A program made the translations under genes and the position numbers. This document shows, in pieces, positions 9,984 to 19,518 of a stretch of DNA of 64,000 bases (position 1 is its first letter; each line of letters opens with the position of its first letter). Source of the DNA: Hygrophila difformis (lineage: Eukaryota; Streptophyta; Magnoliopsida; Lamiales; Acanthaceae). The stretch lies in assembly GCA_030278955.1 (NCBI GenBank), contig JAOANR010000009.1, positions 41,006,945 through 41,070,944 on the forward strand, in the 5' to 3' direction. The notes below the pieces were generated by a model that worked only from the letters and a program-made list of their open reading frames with translations, did no database searches and was not told the DNA's origin.

Positions 9984-12455
9984 TTAGTCAGACTTCTCAT
10001 CATCATCCTCAGAATCAGTGTCCAAATCAGGATCAACATGAGAGATGGCATTCTCTTCATCAGACCAAGTATCAGGCATCAATGCAAGGCCTAGTTCAAG
10101 TTTCTTTTCAAGTACACCAAGGGCCTCCTTCATTGATCTGACCTCAGCAATGCCCTCAGTGAAGATCTCATTTGCTCGATGAAGAGCACTCTGACTGTTC
10201 AAGGATCCATCAGGGCCTGGAAGATCTGGACGCTTCTTTTGCAACTTCTGAGTAATGACAAATTCATTAACAGCTTCAGTAGGCTCTCTCTTTTCACCAA
10301 ATATTCCTTCGGATTCCAGATATGCAGTGATCAGGGCAGGATAGAGAAGCAGTGTTTTCCCATCATTCTTCATGCTCTGAGCAAGTCTGCTCAACTGAGT
10401 CATCACAAGATAACCATAGTTGATCTGCTCCATATGTTCAATTGCATATATGAGATGACACATCTCACGAGACACCAAGGAATGATTTGATGTAGGCAGT
10501 ATATTTGATGCACAGAATTTGTAGAGCAAATGGAACTTTTGAGAAAGATCCTTAGGACTGAGTCCTCTGCCAGGCATCTTCTGAACAACATTCTTTGTTA
10601 ACCCACGAGCTACCTTATCACTGTCAAAAATAGTTCCTGGTTCATAGATACTATCAAATGGGACATCAGGAACTTGAAGTAGACTGTTGATCTTATCTGC
10701 AGAAAACTCATAGATCATTCCTCGAGTGTAGTTCTTTTGGAACCAAGACTTGTTTTTCTTCAGAATATCCTTCTGTAGGTTGGCATAGAATTCCTTAACA
10801 AGTTCTGGTCGAGAACTGGTCCATTTAGATGCCCAGTCAAGAAGAGACCTTTCTTCAAGATAGGTTGTCCATCCAAGCTCCTGAAGCTTTCTTCCAGAAA
10901 ACCTATACTCTGATCTTAGCTTTTTGTCTTTCAACACCAGATCATAGTAAGAACGGTTTCCAGAGTAATAGAACTTGAAGCTAGAGGCTATTGCAGGTCT
11001 GAGATCCGGCTTCCTGGGTTTCTCAACAGACTTGCCCTTAGAATCTTCTTTGCTCTTTTTCCTTGCTTCAGGTTCCTCTTCAGCATCACGAACCCGCTTA
11101 GCAGATTTAACAGCTTTGGAAGACTGCTCAGGTGCATCTTCAGTGTTCAATGGAGTGGACTGAACATCCTCATCTTTCGAACTTTCTCCTTCAGTAACAT
11201 GCTCTCCAGACACTTCATATTCACTCTCCGATTCAACTCTCTTCTGAACCTTCTCATAAGGAACCTTAGCCACTTTGGATCCAACTGCAACGGGCTGAGG
11301 GATCTCTGGTTCCTCTGATTCTGATTTTGAGCCTTCTTCATCTGATCCATCTTCTTCCTCTGATTCTTCATTGATATCCTCAGCATTCTCCCCCTGAGTA
11401 TCTGCAATGGGATCAGTTACAACCACATTTTCTTTCTGAACGGACATCTCCTGATCCTGGTCTTGAGCATCATCAGAAACAGCATCCTTGTCTGGTTCCC
11501 TTTCATCAGTTTCCTCGACATAGACATCAATGATCTGATCTTCCTCATGTTCAGTAGAAACAGCAGCAACTTCAGACTTCTTGGTGGTGTCCTGAGCAAT
11601 ATCCTCTATTGAAACTCTCTCAGTATCCTTGTCAGCAACCTTTTCTGTGACATCTTCCTGTGTAGGCTCTGCAATCTTCTTAGATTTTGGAGCACTTTTC
11701 TTTGTCTTCTTAGTCTGGCTTGGTCGAACAACAGGAGCAGATGTAGCTAACTTCTCAGAGGTTTGGACAGGAGCACTATCCGGAGGAGCATACGCCAGTG
11801 GAATAGCAGCAATGGCCTTCTCTTTAGACGCAGATTTCGAGGCGGTTTTGACACTTCCAGTTTTGCCCGAGGCCATGATACCAGAAGCCCCATCCTTAGT
11901 GGTTTTCTCAGACACTTTGGGAATGGAGGATTTGGGAATAGGATCCGAGTTCCTCTTAGTAACACCTGCTTGCCTTGAGGAGGATTTAGCAGAACTATCA
12001 GTAGGTTTAGACACAGATTTTGTACCTTTCTTTGGAGTTCCCTTCCTTTTAGACGACGAGGCTGCTTTAGCAAGAGTCCGCAAATTGGTAGGAGAATCCA
12101 TGGCTTCTGTTTGCTTCGGCGAGGGATTGACAGTAAAAATAGGAGCTTGAGAGTCCCCAACTGCTTGAGAGGTAACCTCCGGAGTTACAGGGGTAGTGGT
12201 CACAACTGCTCGATCGGTTACTTTCTCCCCCTCAACTGCTACTCCAGCATTTCGGGGTTCATTCCGAACATCCAAAGGGTCCTCAGAAGGGTTGGACTGA
12301 ACCTCCGATTGGATTTTCTCCAGAAGGTTGGTAGGCTTCTTGGGAGCCATGTCTTGCAAACCTTTCCCAAAATCGACTTCCGGTCTAGGATGCTTCTTGG
12401 GAGCAGCAGGGGATCCACCTTTAGTCGGATTCTTTGAACTCCGAGTGGTCACCAT
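9984..12455 (-). CDS. additional ORF of Sirevirus unit 1, Transposase_32-like protein (823 aa)
   Basis: An intact 823-residue frame lies between pol and the 3' LTR. Residues 1-490 are low-complexity: a Lys/Ser/Pro-rich first half with KKTKK-type basic clusters, then a strongly acidic stretch (about 255-460). Residues about 490-750 form the only globular region, with motifs such as FSADKINSLLQVPD, FCASNILPTSNHSLVSRE and INYGYLVMTQLSRLAQ. I associate these with the 'putative plant transposon protein' (Transposase_32-like) family. The C-terminus is again acidic. I see no signal peptide or membrane segment, so an envelope role is unlikely. Its ATG (12453-12455) is in the same frame as gag-pol (distance divisible by 3) but separated by several stops. 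A candidate splice acceptor (TTTGCAG) ends 8 nt upstream of the ATG. Unit 2 differs at R161G and V311D. Function unknown; nucleic-acid binding is an inference from composition. Confidence 0.85.
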   Translation of the reverse strand: MVTTRSSKNPTKGGSPAAPKKHPRPEVDFGKGLQDMAPKKPTNLLEKIQSEVQSNPSEDPLDVRNEPRNAGVAVEGEKVTDRAVVTTTPVTPEVTSQAVGDSQAPIFTVNPSPKQTEAMDSPTNLRTLAKAASSSKRKGTPKKGTKSVSKPTDSSAKSSSRQAGVTKRNSDPIPKSSIPKVSEKTTKDGASGIMASGKTGSVKTASKSASKEKAIAAIPLAYAPPDSAPVQTSEKLATSAPVVRPSQTKKTKKSAPKSKKIAEPTQEDVTEKVADKDTERVSIEDIAQDTTKKSEVAAVSTEHEEDQIIDVYVEETDEREPDKDAVSDDAQDQDQEMSVQKENVVVTDPIADTQGENAEDINEESEEEDGSDEEGSKSESEEPEIPQPVAVGSKVAKVPYEKVQKRVESESEYEVSGEHVTEGESSKDEDVQSTPLNTEDAPEQSSKAVKSAKRVRDAEEEPEARKKSKEDSKGKSVEKPRKPDLRPAIASSFKFYYSGNRSYYDLVLKDKKLRSEYRFSGRKLQELGWTTYLEERSLLDWASKWTSSRPELVKEFYANLQKDILKKNKSWFQKNYTRGMIYEFSADKINSLLQVPDVPFDSIYEPGTIFDSDKVARGLTKNVVQKMPGRGLSPKDLSQKFHLLYKFCASNILPTSNHSLVSREMCHLIYAIEHMEQINYGYLVMTQLSRLAQSMKNDGKTLLLYPALITAYLESEGIFGEKREPTEAVNEFVITQKLQKKRPDLPGPDGSLNSQSALHRANEIFTEGIAEVRSMKEALGVLEKKLELGLALMPDTWSDEENAISHVDPDLDTDSEDDDEKSD

Positions 12456-12715
12456 TTTTGCACTGCAAACACAACCTCAAACACAAGACTAGGGTTTTTC
12501 GTAAGGACTGGAAACGAGTGAAATCAATACCCAAGTGTAACAGATGAAGAAAATAAATGAATGGAGTTGGGAAAACTGATCAATTTCCCGAGAAATGTAG
12601 CCTTCCCGCCATAGCATAGGGCTATGATGCTTTTCTGCAGAAGACCTGGACCAGAGTAGTAACAAGATTCTTTCTTGATATGACATCATTGGGCCTGACT
12701 GATGGGCCTCTTAGT

Positions 12716-12728
12716 ATCTCCCCCTTAC
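12716..12728 (-). other. internal polypurine-tract-like motif, unit 1
   Basis: On the element strand the sequence is GTAAGGGGGAGAT. It shares the 11-mer AAGGGGGAGAT with the true tract at 9567-9580. It follows directly after a TGA that closes a 33-codon open extension downstream of the pol stop. The additional ORF is therefore bracketed by two polypurine tracts. No LTR-like sequence follows it. Confidence 0.7.
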
Positions 12729-12830
12729 TCATACAATTCCTGCAGCCCACACATTAGATAAAAATAATTGAACAGGTAAGTGGGCTAGGAATTTACCATT
12801 TATTCCATGGGGGAGGGTCCAGTAGGCCAT

Positions 12831-15800
12831 TTAGGCCAAGTAGCAAAGCCCAAGGTCTCGCCTGAGGGCTTCAAAACGATCAGTGCACAATGCCTTAGTA
12901 AAAATGTCTGCATGTTGTTGTTCAGTTCCAACATGTGAAATGGACACAATGCCATCCTCAACAAGTTCACGAATGAAGTGGTGTCTGATGTCTATGTGCT
13001 TTGACCTGCTATGCTGACCAGGATTCTTGGCAAGGTTAATTGCACTTGTGTTATCACACAACAATAGCAATTCTTTGTGCTCAATCCCATAGTCTCTCAG
13101 CATTTGCTTCATCCAAAGGAGCTGGGCACAGCAACTACCTGCAGCAATGTACTCTGCCTCTGCAGTGGATAAGGAAATGGAGCTCTGCTTTTTACTATAC
13201 CAGCTTACAAGATTGGCACCAATGTAAAAACATCCACCAGTGGTACTCTTTCTATCATCCGAGCATCCAGCCCAGTCAGCATCACTGTAACCAGTTAGCT
13301 GCAAGCTTGAGTCCTTGGAGTACCATATGCCTAGCTCAGTTGTACCAGCCACATAGCGTATGATTCTTTTAGCAGCATGGAGATGAGACTCTTTAGGATC
13401 TGCCTGGTATCTAGCACATGCTCCTACAGCAAAGCTAATATCTGGCCTGCTAGCTGCAAGATAAAGCAAACTACCAATAATGCTTCTATATAATTTGCAG
13501 TCAACAGATTTACCAAGAGGGTCTTTGTTCATCTTGTCACTTGTCCCAATAGGAGTTCTGACTGGCTTGCTGGACTCAAGCCCAAATTTCTTGACAAGAT
13601 TTTTTGCATATTTTGCTTGATTCAGAAATATACCCTCCTTTCTTTGAGATACCTGCAGACCTAAGAAATAGGTTAGTTCACCAACAAGACTCATTTCAAA
13701 TTCCTTACTCATGATGTGGATGAATTCTTCTTTCAGAACTTGAGAAGTTGAACCAAATACTATGTCATCAACATAGATCTGGGCAATCAGGAATCCCTTT
13801 CCTTCTCCTTTGATGAAGAGTGTCTTATCAGCATTCCCTCGTACATAACCTTTCTCCAGCAGGTAAGAGGACAGTCTCTCATACCAAGCTCTTGGAGCTT
13901 GCTTTAACCCATAAAGGGCCTTGTTCAGCTTGTAGACATGGTTAGGACAATGAGGATCTTCAAATCCCTTGGGTTGTTCCACATAGACCTCTTCCTTCAA
14001 CCATCCATTGAGAAATGCACTCTTCACATCCATTTGATATAGTTTGAATTCAAAGGAACATGCAATGGCAATCAACATCCTCACAGCTTCAAGTCTTGCA
14101 ACAGGGGCAAAAGTTTCACTGAAATCAACACCTTCAACTTGAGTATATCCCTGTGCAACAAGTCTGGCTTTGTTCCTTGTAATATTACCATTCTCATCTG
14201 ACTTGTTCTTGAAGATCCACTTGGTTCCTATCACATTGACATTGTCTGGTCTCTCCACCAAAGTCCACACCTCATTTCTAGCAAATTGTTGCAGCTCTTC
14301 TTGCATGGCAGAGATCCATTGTTCATCACCAAGAGCCTCTTCAACCTTGCTTGGCTCTATCCTGGAAGTGAAACAGTGTAACCCTGCAAGTTCCTTGTAA
14401 TCAATCTTCTTCTTCATTCTGGTTCTCCTTCCCTCATTTAGGTCTCCTATTAGATCATCTTCATCATGGTTCCTGTGCACCTTTCTGATGGGAGTAGAGG
14501 GAACTGGATTGATCTCAGCATCTTTGGAATGATCAGGATCCTTTTCATTGCATTCAGTGGGTGACTGTTCTGAGTTGATCATGTTGACATCATTACTCTT
14601 CTCAGCATCTGTCGAACAAGGAAGTCTGCTTGGTTTGTCATCAATAGTGACATTGGCTGACTCTACCACCTTTCTGGATTTTGGAAGATAAACTCTGTAA
14701 GCCTTGCTTGTGGAGGAGTATCCCACAAAGATTCCTTCATCACTCTTCTCTTGAAACTTTCCAAGGTGCTCCCTGTCATTGAGAACAAAACAAGTGCTAC
14801 CAAAGATATGGAAATAAGAGATAGTAGTCTTTTTACCCTTCCATAGTTCATATGGAGTTTTGAGAGACTTTGATCTCATGTGAACACGGTTGGAGACGTA
14901 GCATGCTGTATGAACAGCTTCAGCCCACAGGAATTGAGGTGCACCCTTTGAATTCAGCATCACTCTAGCCATTTCTTGAATAGTGCGATTCTTCCTTTCA
15001 ACCACTCCATTTTGTTGTGGTGTTCTAGGGGCTGAGAATTCATGCTTGATTCCAAGTTCACTGCAAAACTCCTCAAAAGCATGGTTTTCAAATTCACCTC
15101 CATGATCACTTCTGATCCTCTTGATTTTGCACTCTTTTTCTGTGATCAATTGCTGGCTTAACTTGATGAAGGCCTTAAGAGCCTCACTCTTTTCCCTGAG
15201 AAAAGAAACCCAAGTATATCGAGAGTAATCATCAACACATACCAATACATATTGCTTACCACCCAGGCTTTTGACATCAGTAGGACCAAAGAGATCCATG
15301 TGAATGAGTTCAAGACATCGGACTGAACCAGATTGCTCAATGGACTTGTGAGGTGATCTGTGTTGCTTGTTCTTCATGCAGTCATTGCACATACCAACAT
15401 CATCCTTTCTGAAGTTTGGTAAGCCTTTGACAGATCCCTTCCTGCTCAGCTTGATAAGATCTCTGAAGTTCAAATGGCCCAACCTTTCATGCCACAGGTG
15501 GGTTTCTGATGTACCTGCACTATTAGCCAACAAGCAAGATTGTGACAGCATATAGCAATCATTTTTGGATCTATAACCTTTGAAGATGCATTCTCGTTTG
15601 GAGTTGAGAACTTCACAGCATTCATCATCAAAGAGCACTTTAAGCTTGTTGTCACACAGGTGACTGATACTGATCAGGTTGGCACATAACCCTTCTACAT
15701 GGTACACTGTCTTGAGGGTAGGGAATCCTTCTTCAGCTATAGAGCCAAGACCAATGACTTTCCCTTTCTTGCCATCACCAAACATAACCTGACCACCATC

Positions 15801-18083
15801 GATCTCTTGATAGTTGGATAGGAGATCTCTGTTCCCTGTCATGTGCCTAGAACACCCACTATCAAAGTACCAACTAGACTTTTTGCCTGACTTCGAAGCA
15901 GTGTGAAAGGCAATATTGCAAATCATCTTCCATTTGGCCCTCCATTCTCTTCTGGATATAGACCTCTTTAGATTTTCATTAGGCCAAATCATTGGTCTTC
16001 CAGACATTGCATCTCGAGCAAGTAACCTGCAAGATTTAGTCTCATGACCATAGGATCTGCAATAGTCACATTCCAGGGGTTCAGCTGCAGTGACTTGCTT
16101 CTTGTTCTTCTTTCTTTTCGGGACCTTGCTGGTGCTAGCTTCTTCCTCTGTGTTCTCAGAAGGACTACATCCTTCCTTGACAAAGACCCTTTGTGAGGAG
16201 GACCTGCAACCCTTTATATATCCAATTCCTCTTTTATCTCCATGAGCTTTAGAGGATGCAAGGATTTCTTCAAGAACATCCTTTCCCTTGTTCAACCTGC
16301 TGGTGAGTTCCTCTGACTTGGAGACTTTGGCAGAGAGTTCTTGAACTTGATTGGTCAACTCAGTCACCTTTTGTTGAAGATCATCTTTTAGACTATTGAG
16401 ATCTGTGACTTGATCAACAAGAGCTCCATTTACTGTGGTGAGATTATGGACTTTCTCAGACAACCCAATTAGTTCTTGTTGAAAGTTGTCTCTCTCAGTG
16501 CTGAGTTGCTCAACTTGATCAGTGAGTTCCCTTTTTGAGGTCATGAGTTCACCAGCTTGGACTGCAAGTTCATCTACTGTAACTGATAAATCCCTATGGG
16601 AGGGCTCCAGGTAAGCGACGAAGTATTCCAGTTCATCTCGTCTGTTCTCAGCATTCCTGAGGTCACTCAATCTTTCAAAGTACGCATCCTTGTAGGTATT
16701 GAGTTCTCGCAGGTATGATCTTGCTTCTTCACCTTGCACATAGAATTTTGCCACCAACTCATCCAGCTCATTGTTGAGGTAGGCAATCTCCTGTCTGTCT
16801 ATTGCGTGATCAAGCAGTGCACCCTCCAATTCTCCTAGGGTTTGCTCCAGTCTGAGGTTGGTCTCATCAAACATGTTGCTTAAGGTTTCCATCTCAAGAC
16901 TGTTATCCCTGTGATAAGAGGTAGAAGCTTCATCAGTAGTAAGAGTATTGACTTGGGAAGAGATATTACCAACAGATTCAGCCTCAGACTCAGAATCCCA
17001 TGTTCCAACAAGGGCAAACCCTTCTTCCTCTCCATCATTGCTGGATTCTGGTTCTTCATCATCACTGAATGTGGCGCAGTATGTCTTCTTGACATCAGAG
17101 GACTTGTTTCTGAGATTTGCACATTCAGCTCGAACGTGTCCGAAGCCTTTACATTCAAAGCACTGAGTACTCTTGGAATCTGAGGATTCCTTGGAGGTTT
17201 TCTTGACAGATCGATCATATTTGTTCTTCTCAGGTCTCCTGCTAGAAGATCCCTCTCCTCTTCTGTTTCCAGCTTGCCTTGATTTCTTATCTCTGAGAAA
17301 GCGGGCTAGCTTCTTGGTTAGTAAAGCCAGGTCTTCCTCATCAATATCCTCATCCTCATCATCATCATGGACTGAACTGGATTCTTTAACAGAGGGAGCA
17401 CTGGGGGATTTCGACTCCACCTTGAAAGCAACAGACTTCCCTTTGAATTTTTTGCAGTGAGTCATCTCCCATGATTGTAAGATTCCCATAAGCTCATCAA
17501 CACTCATGGTTTCAAAGTTGGCCTGAAGCTCAAGAGCAGCAATTTTGGGGTAGAACCTCTCAGGGAGTGTACCTACAATCTTAGACACTATCTCCTCAGT
17601 GGAGTAGGTTTTACCAAGCTGTTGAGCTTGGTTTGTTAGAGTACGAATTCTACCAAAAAAGCTATTCACAGACTCATTCTCATCCATACTAATTTTATGA
17701 AATTCAGCATCAAGAGATATGAGTTTAGATTTTCTTACAGAGGTGGTTCCCTCATATGAGTTTACCAGTATGTTCCATGCTTCAAATGCTGTGGTGCAGT
17801 TTGAGATGAGAAAATATTGGTCGTCTGCTACAGCACTGAAGAGAGCATGTAAAGCTTTGGAATTCATGTTGGACAAGGTCTTTTCCTCTTTGCTCCAGTC
17901 ATTCATGTCTTTGGGAGTGGTCACACCATCCTTAGTAACACTGGGCACAGTATACTTGCTAAGAACAGCATTCCATGCCAGATCATCTATAGACATCAGG
18001 AATGACCGCATCTTGTTTTTCCAGAAGGCAAAGTTTGTCCCATCTAGAAGAGGAGGCTGATTGTAATTCCACCTTTGACTCAT
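12831..18083 (-). CDS. gag-pol: Gag-Pol polyprotein, Sirevirus unit 1 (1,750 aa)
   Basis: One uninterrupted frame encodes every Copia function. Gag with a UBN2/DUF4219-like fold spans about 10-215. CCHC knuckle 1 is at 308-321 ([14 protein letters not shown]). A long heptad-rich coiled coil spans about 390-605, and a second knuckle ([14 protein letters not shown]) lies at 672-685. The protease motif [10 protein letters not shown] is at 741-750. Integrase has an HHCC zinc site (H865, H870, C899, C902) and catalytic D930, D993 and E1029 with D-35-E spacing. Reverse transcriptase has YVDD at 1437-1440; RNase H ends the protein with acidic residues near D1601, E1643 and D1677. The start at 18083 lies 33 nt after the primer site. 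All catalytic motifs are intact, so the unit looks competent. Unit 2 differs at M698I and A1579V. Fusing gag and pol in one frame without a visible frameshift signal is typical of Copia. Confidence 0.97.
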   Translation of the reverse strand: MSQRWNYNQPPLLDGTNFAFWKNKMRSFLMSIDDLAWNAVLSKYTVPSVTKDGVTTPKDMNDWSKEEKTLSNMNSKALHALFSAVADDQYFLISNCTTAFEAWNILVNSYEGTTSVRKSKLISLDAEFHKISMDENESVNSFFGRIRTLTNQAQQLGKTYSTEEIVSKIVGTLPERFYPKIAALELQANFETMSVDELMGILQSWEMTHCKKFKGKSVAFKVESKSPSAPSVKESSSVHDDDEDEDIDEEDLALLTKKLARFLRDKKSRQAGNRRGEGSSSRRPEKNKYDRSVKKTSKESSDSKSTQCFECKGFGHVRAECANLRNKSSDVKKTYCATFSDDEEPESSNDGEEEGFALVGTWDSESEAESVGNISSQVNTLTTDEASTSYHRDNSLEMETLSNMFDETNLRLEQTLGELEGALLDHAIDRQEIAYLNNELDELVAKFYVQGEEARSYLRELNTYKDAYFERLSDLRNAENRRDELEYFVAYLEPSHRDLSVTVDELAVQAGELMTSKRELTDQVEQLSTERDNFQQELIGLSEKVHNLTTVNGALVDQVTDLNSLKDDLQQKVTELTNQVQELSAKVSKSEELTSRLNKGKDVLEEILASSKAHGDKRGIGYIKGCRSSSQRVFVKEGCSPSENTEEEASTSKVPKRKKNKKQVTAAEPLECDYCRSYGHETKSCRLLARDAMSGRPMIWPNENLKRSISRREWRAKWKMICNIAFHTASKSGKKSSWYFDSGCSRHMTGNRDLLSNYQEIDGGQVMFGDGKKGKVIGLGSIAEEGFPTLKTVYHVEGLCANLISISHLCDNKLKVLFDDECCEVLNSKRECIFKGYRSKNDCYMLSQSCLLANSAGTSETHLWHERLGHLNFRDLIKLSRKGSVKGLPNFRKDDVGMCNDCMKNKQHRSPHKSIEQSGSVRCLELIHMDLFGPTDVKSLGGKQYVLVCVDDYSRYTWVSFLREKSEALKAFIKLSQQLITEKECKIKRIRSDHGGEFENHAFEEFCSELGIKHEFSAPRTPQQNGVVERKNRTIQEMARVMLNSKGAPQFLWAEAVHTACYVSNRVHMRSKSLKTPYELWKGKKTTISYFHIFGSTCFVLNDREHLGKFQEKSDEGIFVGYSSTSKAYRVYLPKSRKVVESANVTIDDKPSRLPCSTDAEKSNDVNMINSEQSPTECNEKDPDHSKDAEINPVPSTPIRKVHRNHDEDDLIGDLNEGRRTRMKKKIDYKELAGLHCFTSRIEPSKVEEALGDEQWISAMQEELQQFARNEVWTLVERPDNVNVIGTKWIFKNKSDENGNITRNKARLVAQGYTQVEGVDFSETFAPVARLEAVRMLIAIACSFEFKLYQMDVKSAFLNGWLKEEVYVEQPKGFEDPHCPNHVYKLNKALYGLKQAPRAWYERLSSYLLEKGYVRGNADKTLFIKGEGKGFLIAQIYVDDIVFGSTSQVLKEEFIHIMSKEFEMSLVGELTYFLGLQVSQRKEGIFLNQAKYAKNLVKKFGLESSKPVRTPIGTSDKMNKDPLGKSVDCKLYRSIIGSLLYLAASRPDISFAVGACARYQADPKESHLHAAKRIIRYVAGTTELGIWYSKDSSLQLTGYSDADWAGCSDDRKSTTGGCFYIGANLVSWYSKKQSSISLSTAEAEYIAAGSCCAQLLWMKQMLRDYGIEHKELLLLCDNTSAINLAKNPGQHSRSKHIDIRHHFIRELVEDGIVSISHVGTEQQHADIFTKALCTDRFEALRRDLGLCYLA

Positions 18084-18116
18084 CTTGCTTCAAAAGATCT
18101 CTCTCGCAAGAGTGTG

Positions 18117-18128
18117 GCTCTGATACCA
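18117..18128 (-). other. primer binding site of unit 1 (initiator tRNA-Met)
   Basis: On the element strand TGGTATCAGAGC lies two bases (AG) after the CA end of the middle LTR. This is the classical complement to the 3' end of plant initiator tRNA-Met. Confidence 0.95.
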
Positions 18129-18130
18129 CT

Positions 18131-19101
18131 TGTTAGGTCCACAGTCTAAGCAAGTGAGGAACTTTATGCAGTAGTTCACTGTATGTGTTTGAATACCAAC
18201 AATGAACACACAGATTACGGTATCAAGTGTAATATAAGCACAGCGGAATAAAATGAAGCATAAAGTAAATAAACAACACAAAGAGTTGTTGACCCAGTTC
18301 GGCCTCCTGCCTACGTCTGGGGGATACCAATCCAGGAGGTTATTTCACTATGTGTATCAACAATGGCTTACAACCACACACAGAGATGAAATAACTTGAA
18401 TGCCTTCACTCCAAACTCCAGGCGGATAGTTGTGATGACCAGCAGCTCTCTCCAGCCCTGGTATAGGCTTCCCACCTATTTCAACTCCCCAAAGCTAACC
18501 CACTTTGAGTTTCCCCTGAAGTAACCTGTGAAGCACCTCTCCTTGTTGAGTGAATAAATGAGTTGAAGTCTTCTTCCTGGTTTCACCTTAAGCACTCTCC
18601 TTGAATGTGTCTCAGCTTCACCAAAGGGAACTGATGAACAATTAGCAAACAGGAGTGCTCAAGGCTCTGGTCAATCTTTCAGCAAAGGGTAGTTTCTGTG
18701 AACACTGGGCTGAAGATTGAGGTGGCTTCTCTCTAAGTTGTTCTGAAAGCTTGAAGAGGTTTCAGAGTGTTTCAAGAATGACAATGTTGAGAAGTTATTT
18801 CCAAAGCCTCTGAAAATCCCATTTAACCAAGCAGCTCTGCACACTTGAACGGTCACATTGCTAATTTGGGAAAGAGCCGTTGAGGTTAAGAGATGGCTTG
18901 TTCAAATCTTCTTTCCTTAATCTGGGAAGGAGTCCTGCAAGTAAATATTAGTATTTCTCCTCCCAGATAAGGAAATATCCGTTGGGCTGAAGTCAGTCTT
19001 CCAAGAATTCTTCAATGCACACCAGTAGACTGATTACACAAAAGTTCACCTATTGTGTTCTATCATCGGTTCTGAACTCCTATCAAAACCTAGACTCAAC
19101 A
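18131..19101 (-). repeat. shared middle LTR (5' LTR of unit 1, 3' LTR of unit 2)
   Basis: 971 bp with the same ends as the outer LTRs. It is followed on the element strand by the unit 1 primer site and preceded by the unit 2 polypurine tract (19102-19115), so it serves both units. At each of the two LTR positions that vary it carries the majority base. No ACACC duplication borders it. Confidence 0.95.
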
Positions 19102-19115
19102 ATCTCCCCCTTTTT
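19102..19115 (-). other. polypurine tract of unit 2
   Basis: AAAAAGGGGGAGAT on the element strand, directly preceding the middle LTR; identical to the unit 1 tract. Confidence 0.9.
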
Positions 19116-19518
19116 GACAGGAGGTGAGCCAGTACAATAAATCCAACCGATGATGAACTATTACAATGAAATCAATGAACAAGAGGTAATACATACCCAA
19201 CTAAACACTCTAAGCTCTTCAACAAATAAACATGATACACAGAGAGCTTTAACAACCATAAGCCTTAAGCATTACTGAACATAAGCAATCCATAGTTCAG
19301 TTCACAATGTCCAGCCACAACCATCATAAACATAATTAAACAGTTCAAAACCAATATCATGCAACACAAACCATAATCCAAAAGCAGTCCATAAAACAGT
19401 TCAAGTTATAAAATGAAAAAGTTAAGGATTAGAAAGATATTACCAAATTTTTTTCAGAGAATGACTTCAGCAGCGATAGGAATTTCTACTCCCCCTCTGG
19501 ATCATCCTTGCTGTCAAA

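Noticed and set aside
11629..12150. 173-aa plus-strand open frame inside the Sirevirus additional ORF, repeated at 21164-21685
   Set aside because: It is the antisense shadow of the Lys/Ser-rich coding region. Its preservation in both units only reflects the near identity of the repeats.
9984..12455. Calling the extra ORF an envelope gene
   Set aside because: No signal peptide, no hydrophobic transmembrane segment and no fusion-peptide-like stretch are visible; location alone is not enough.
18117..18128. tRNA-like sequence beside the LTR
   Set aside because: Only the 12 bases complementary to the tRNA 3' end are present; it is a primer binding site, not a tRNA gene.
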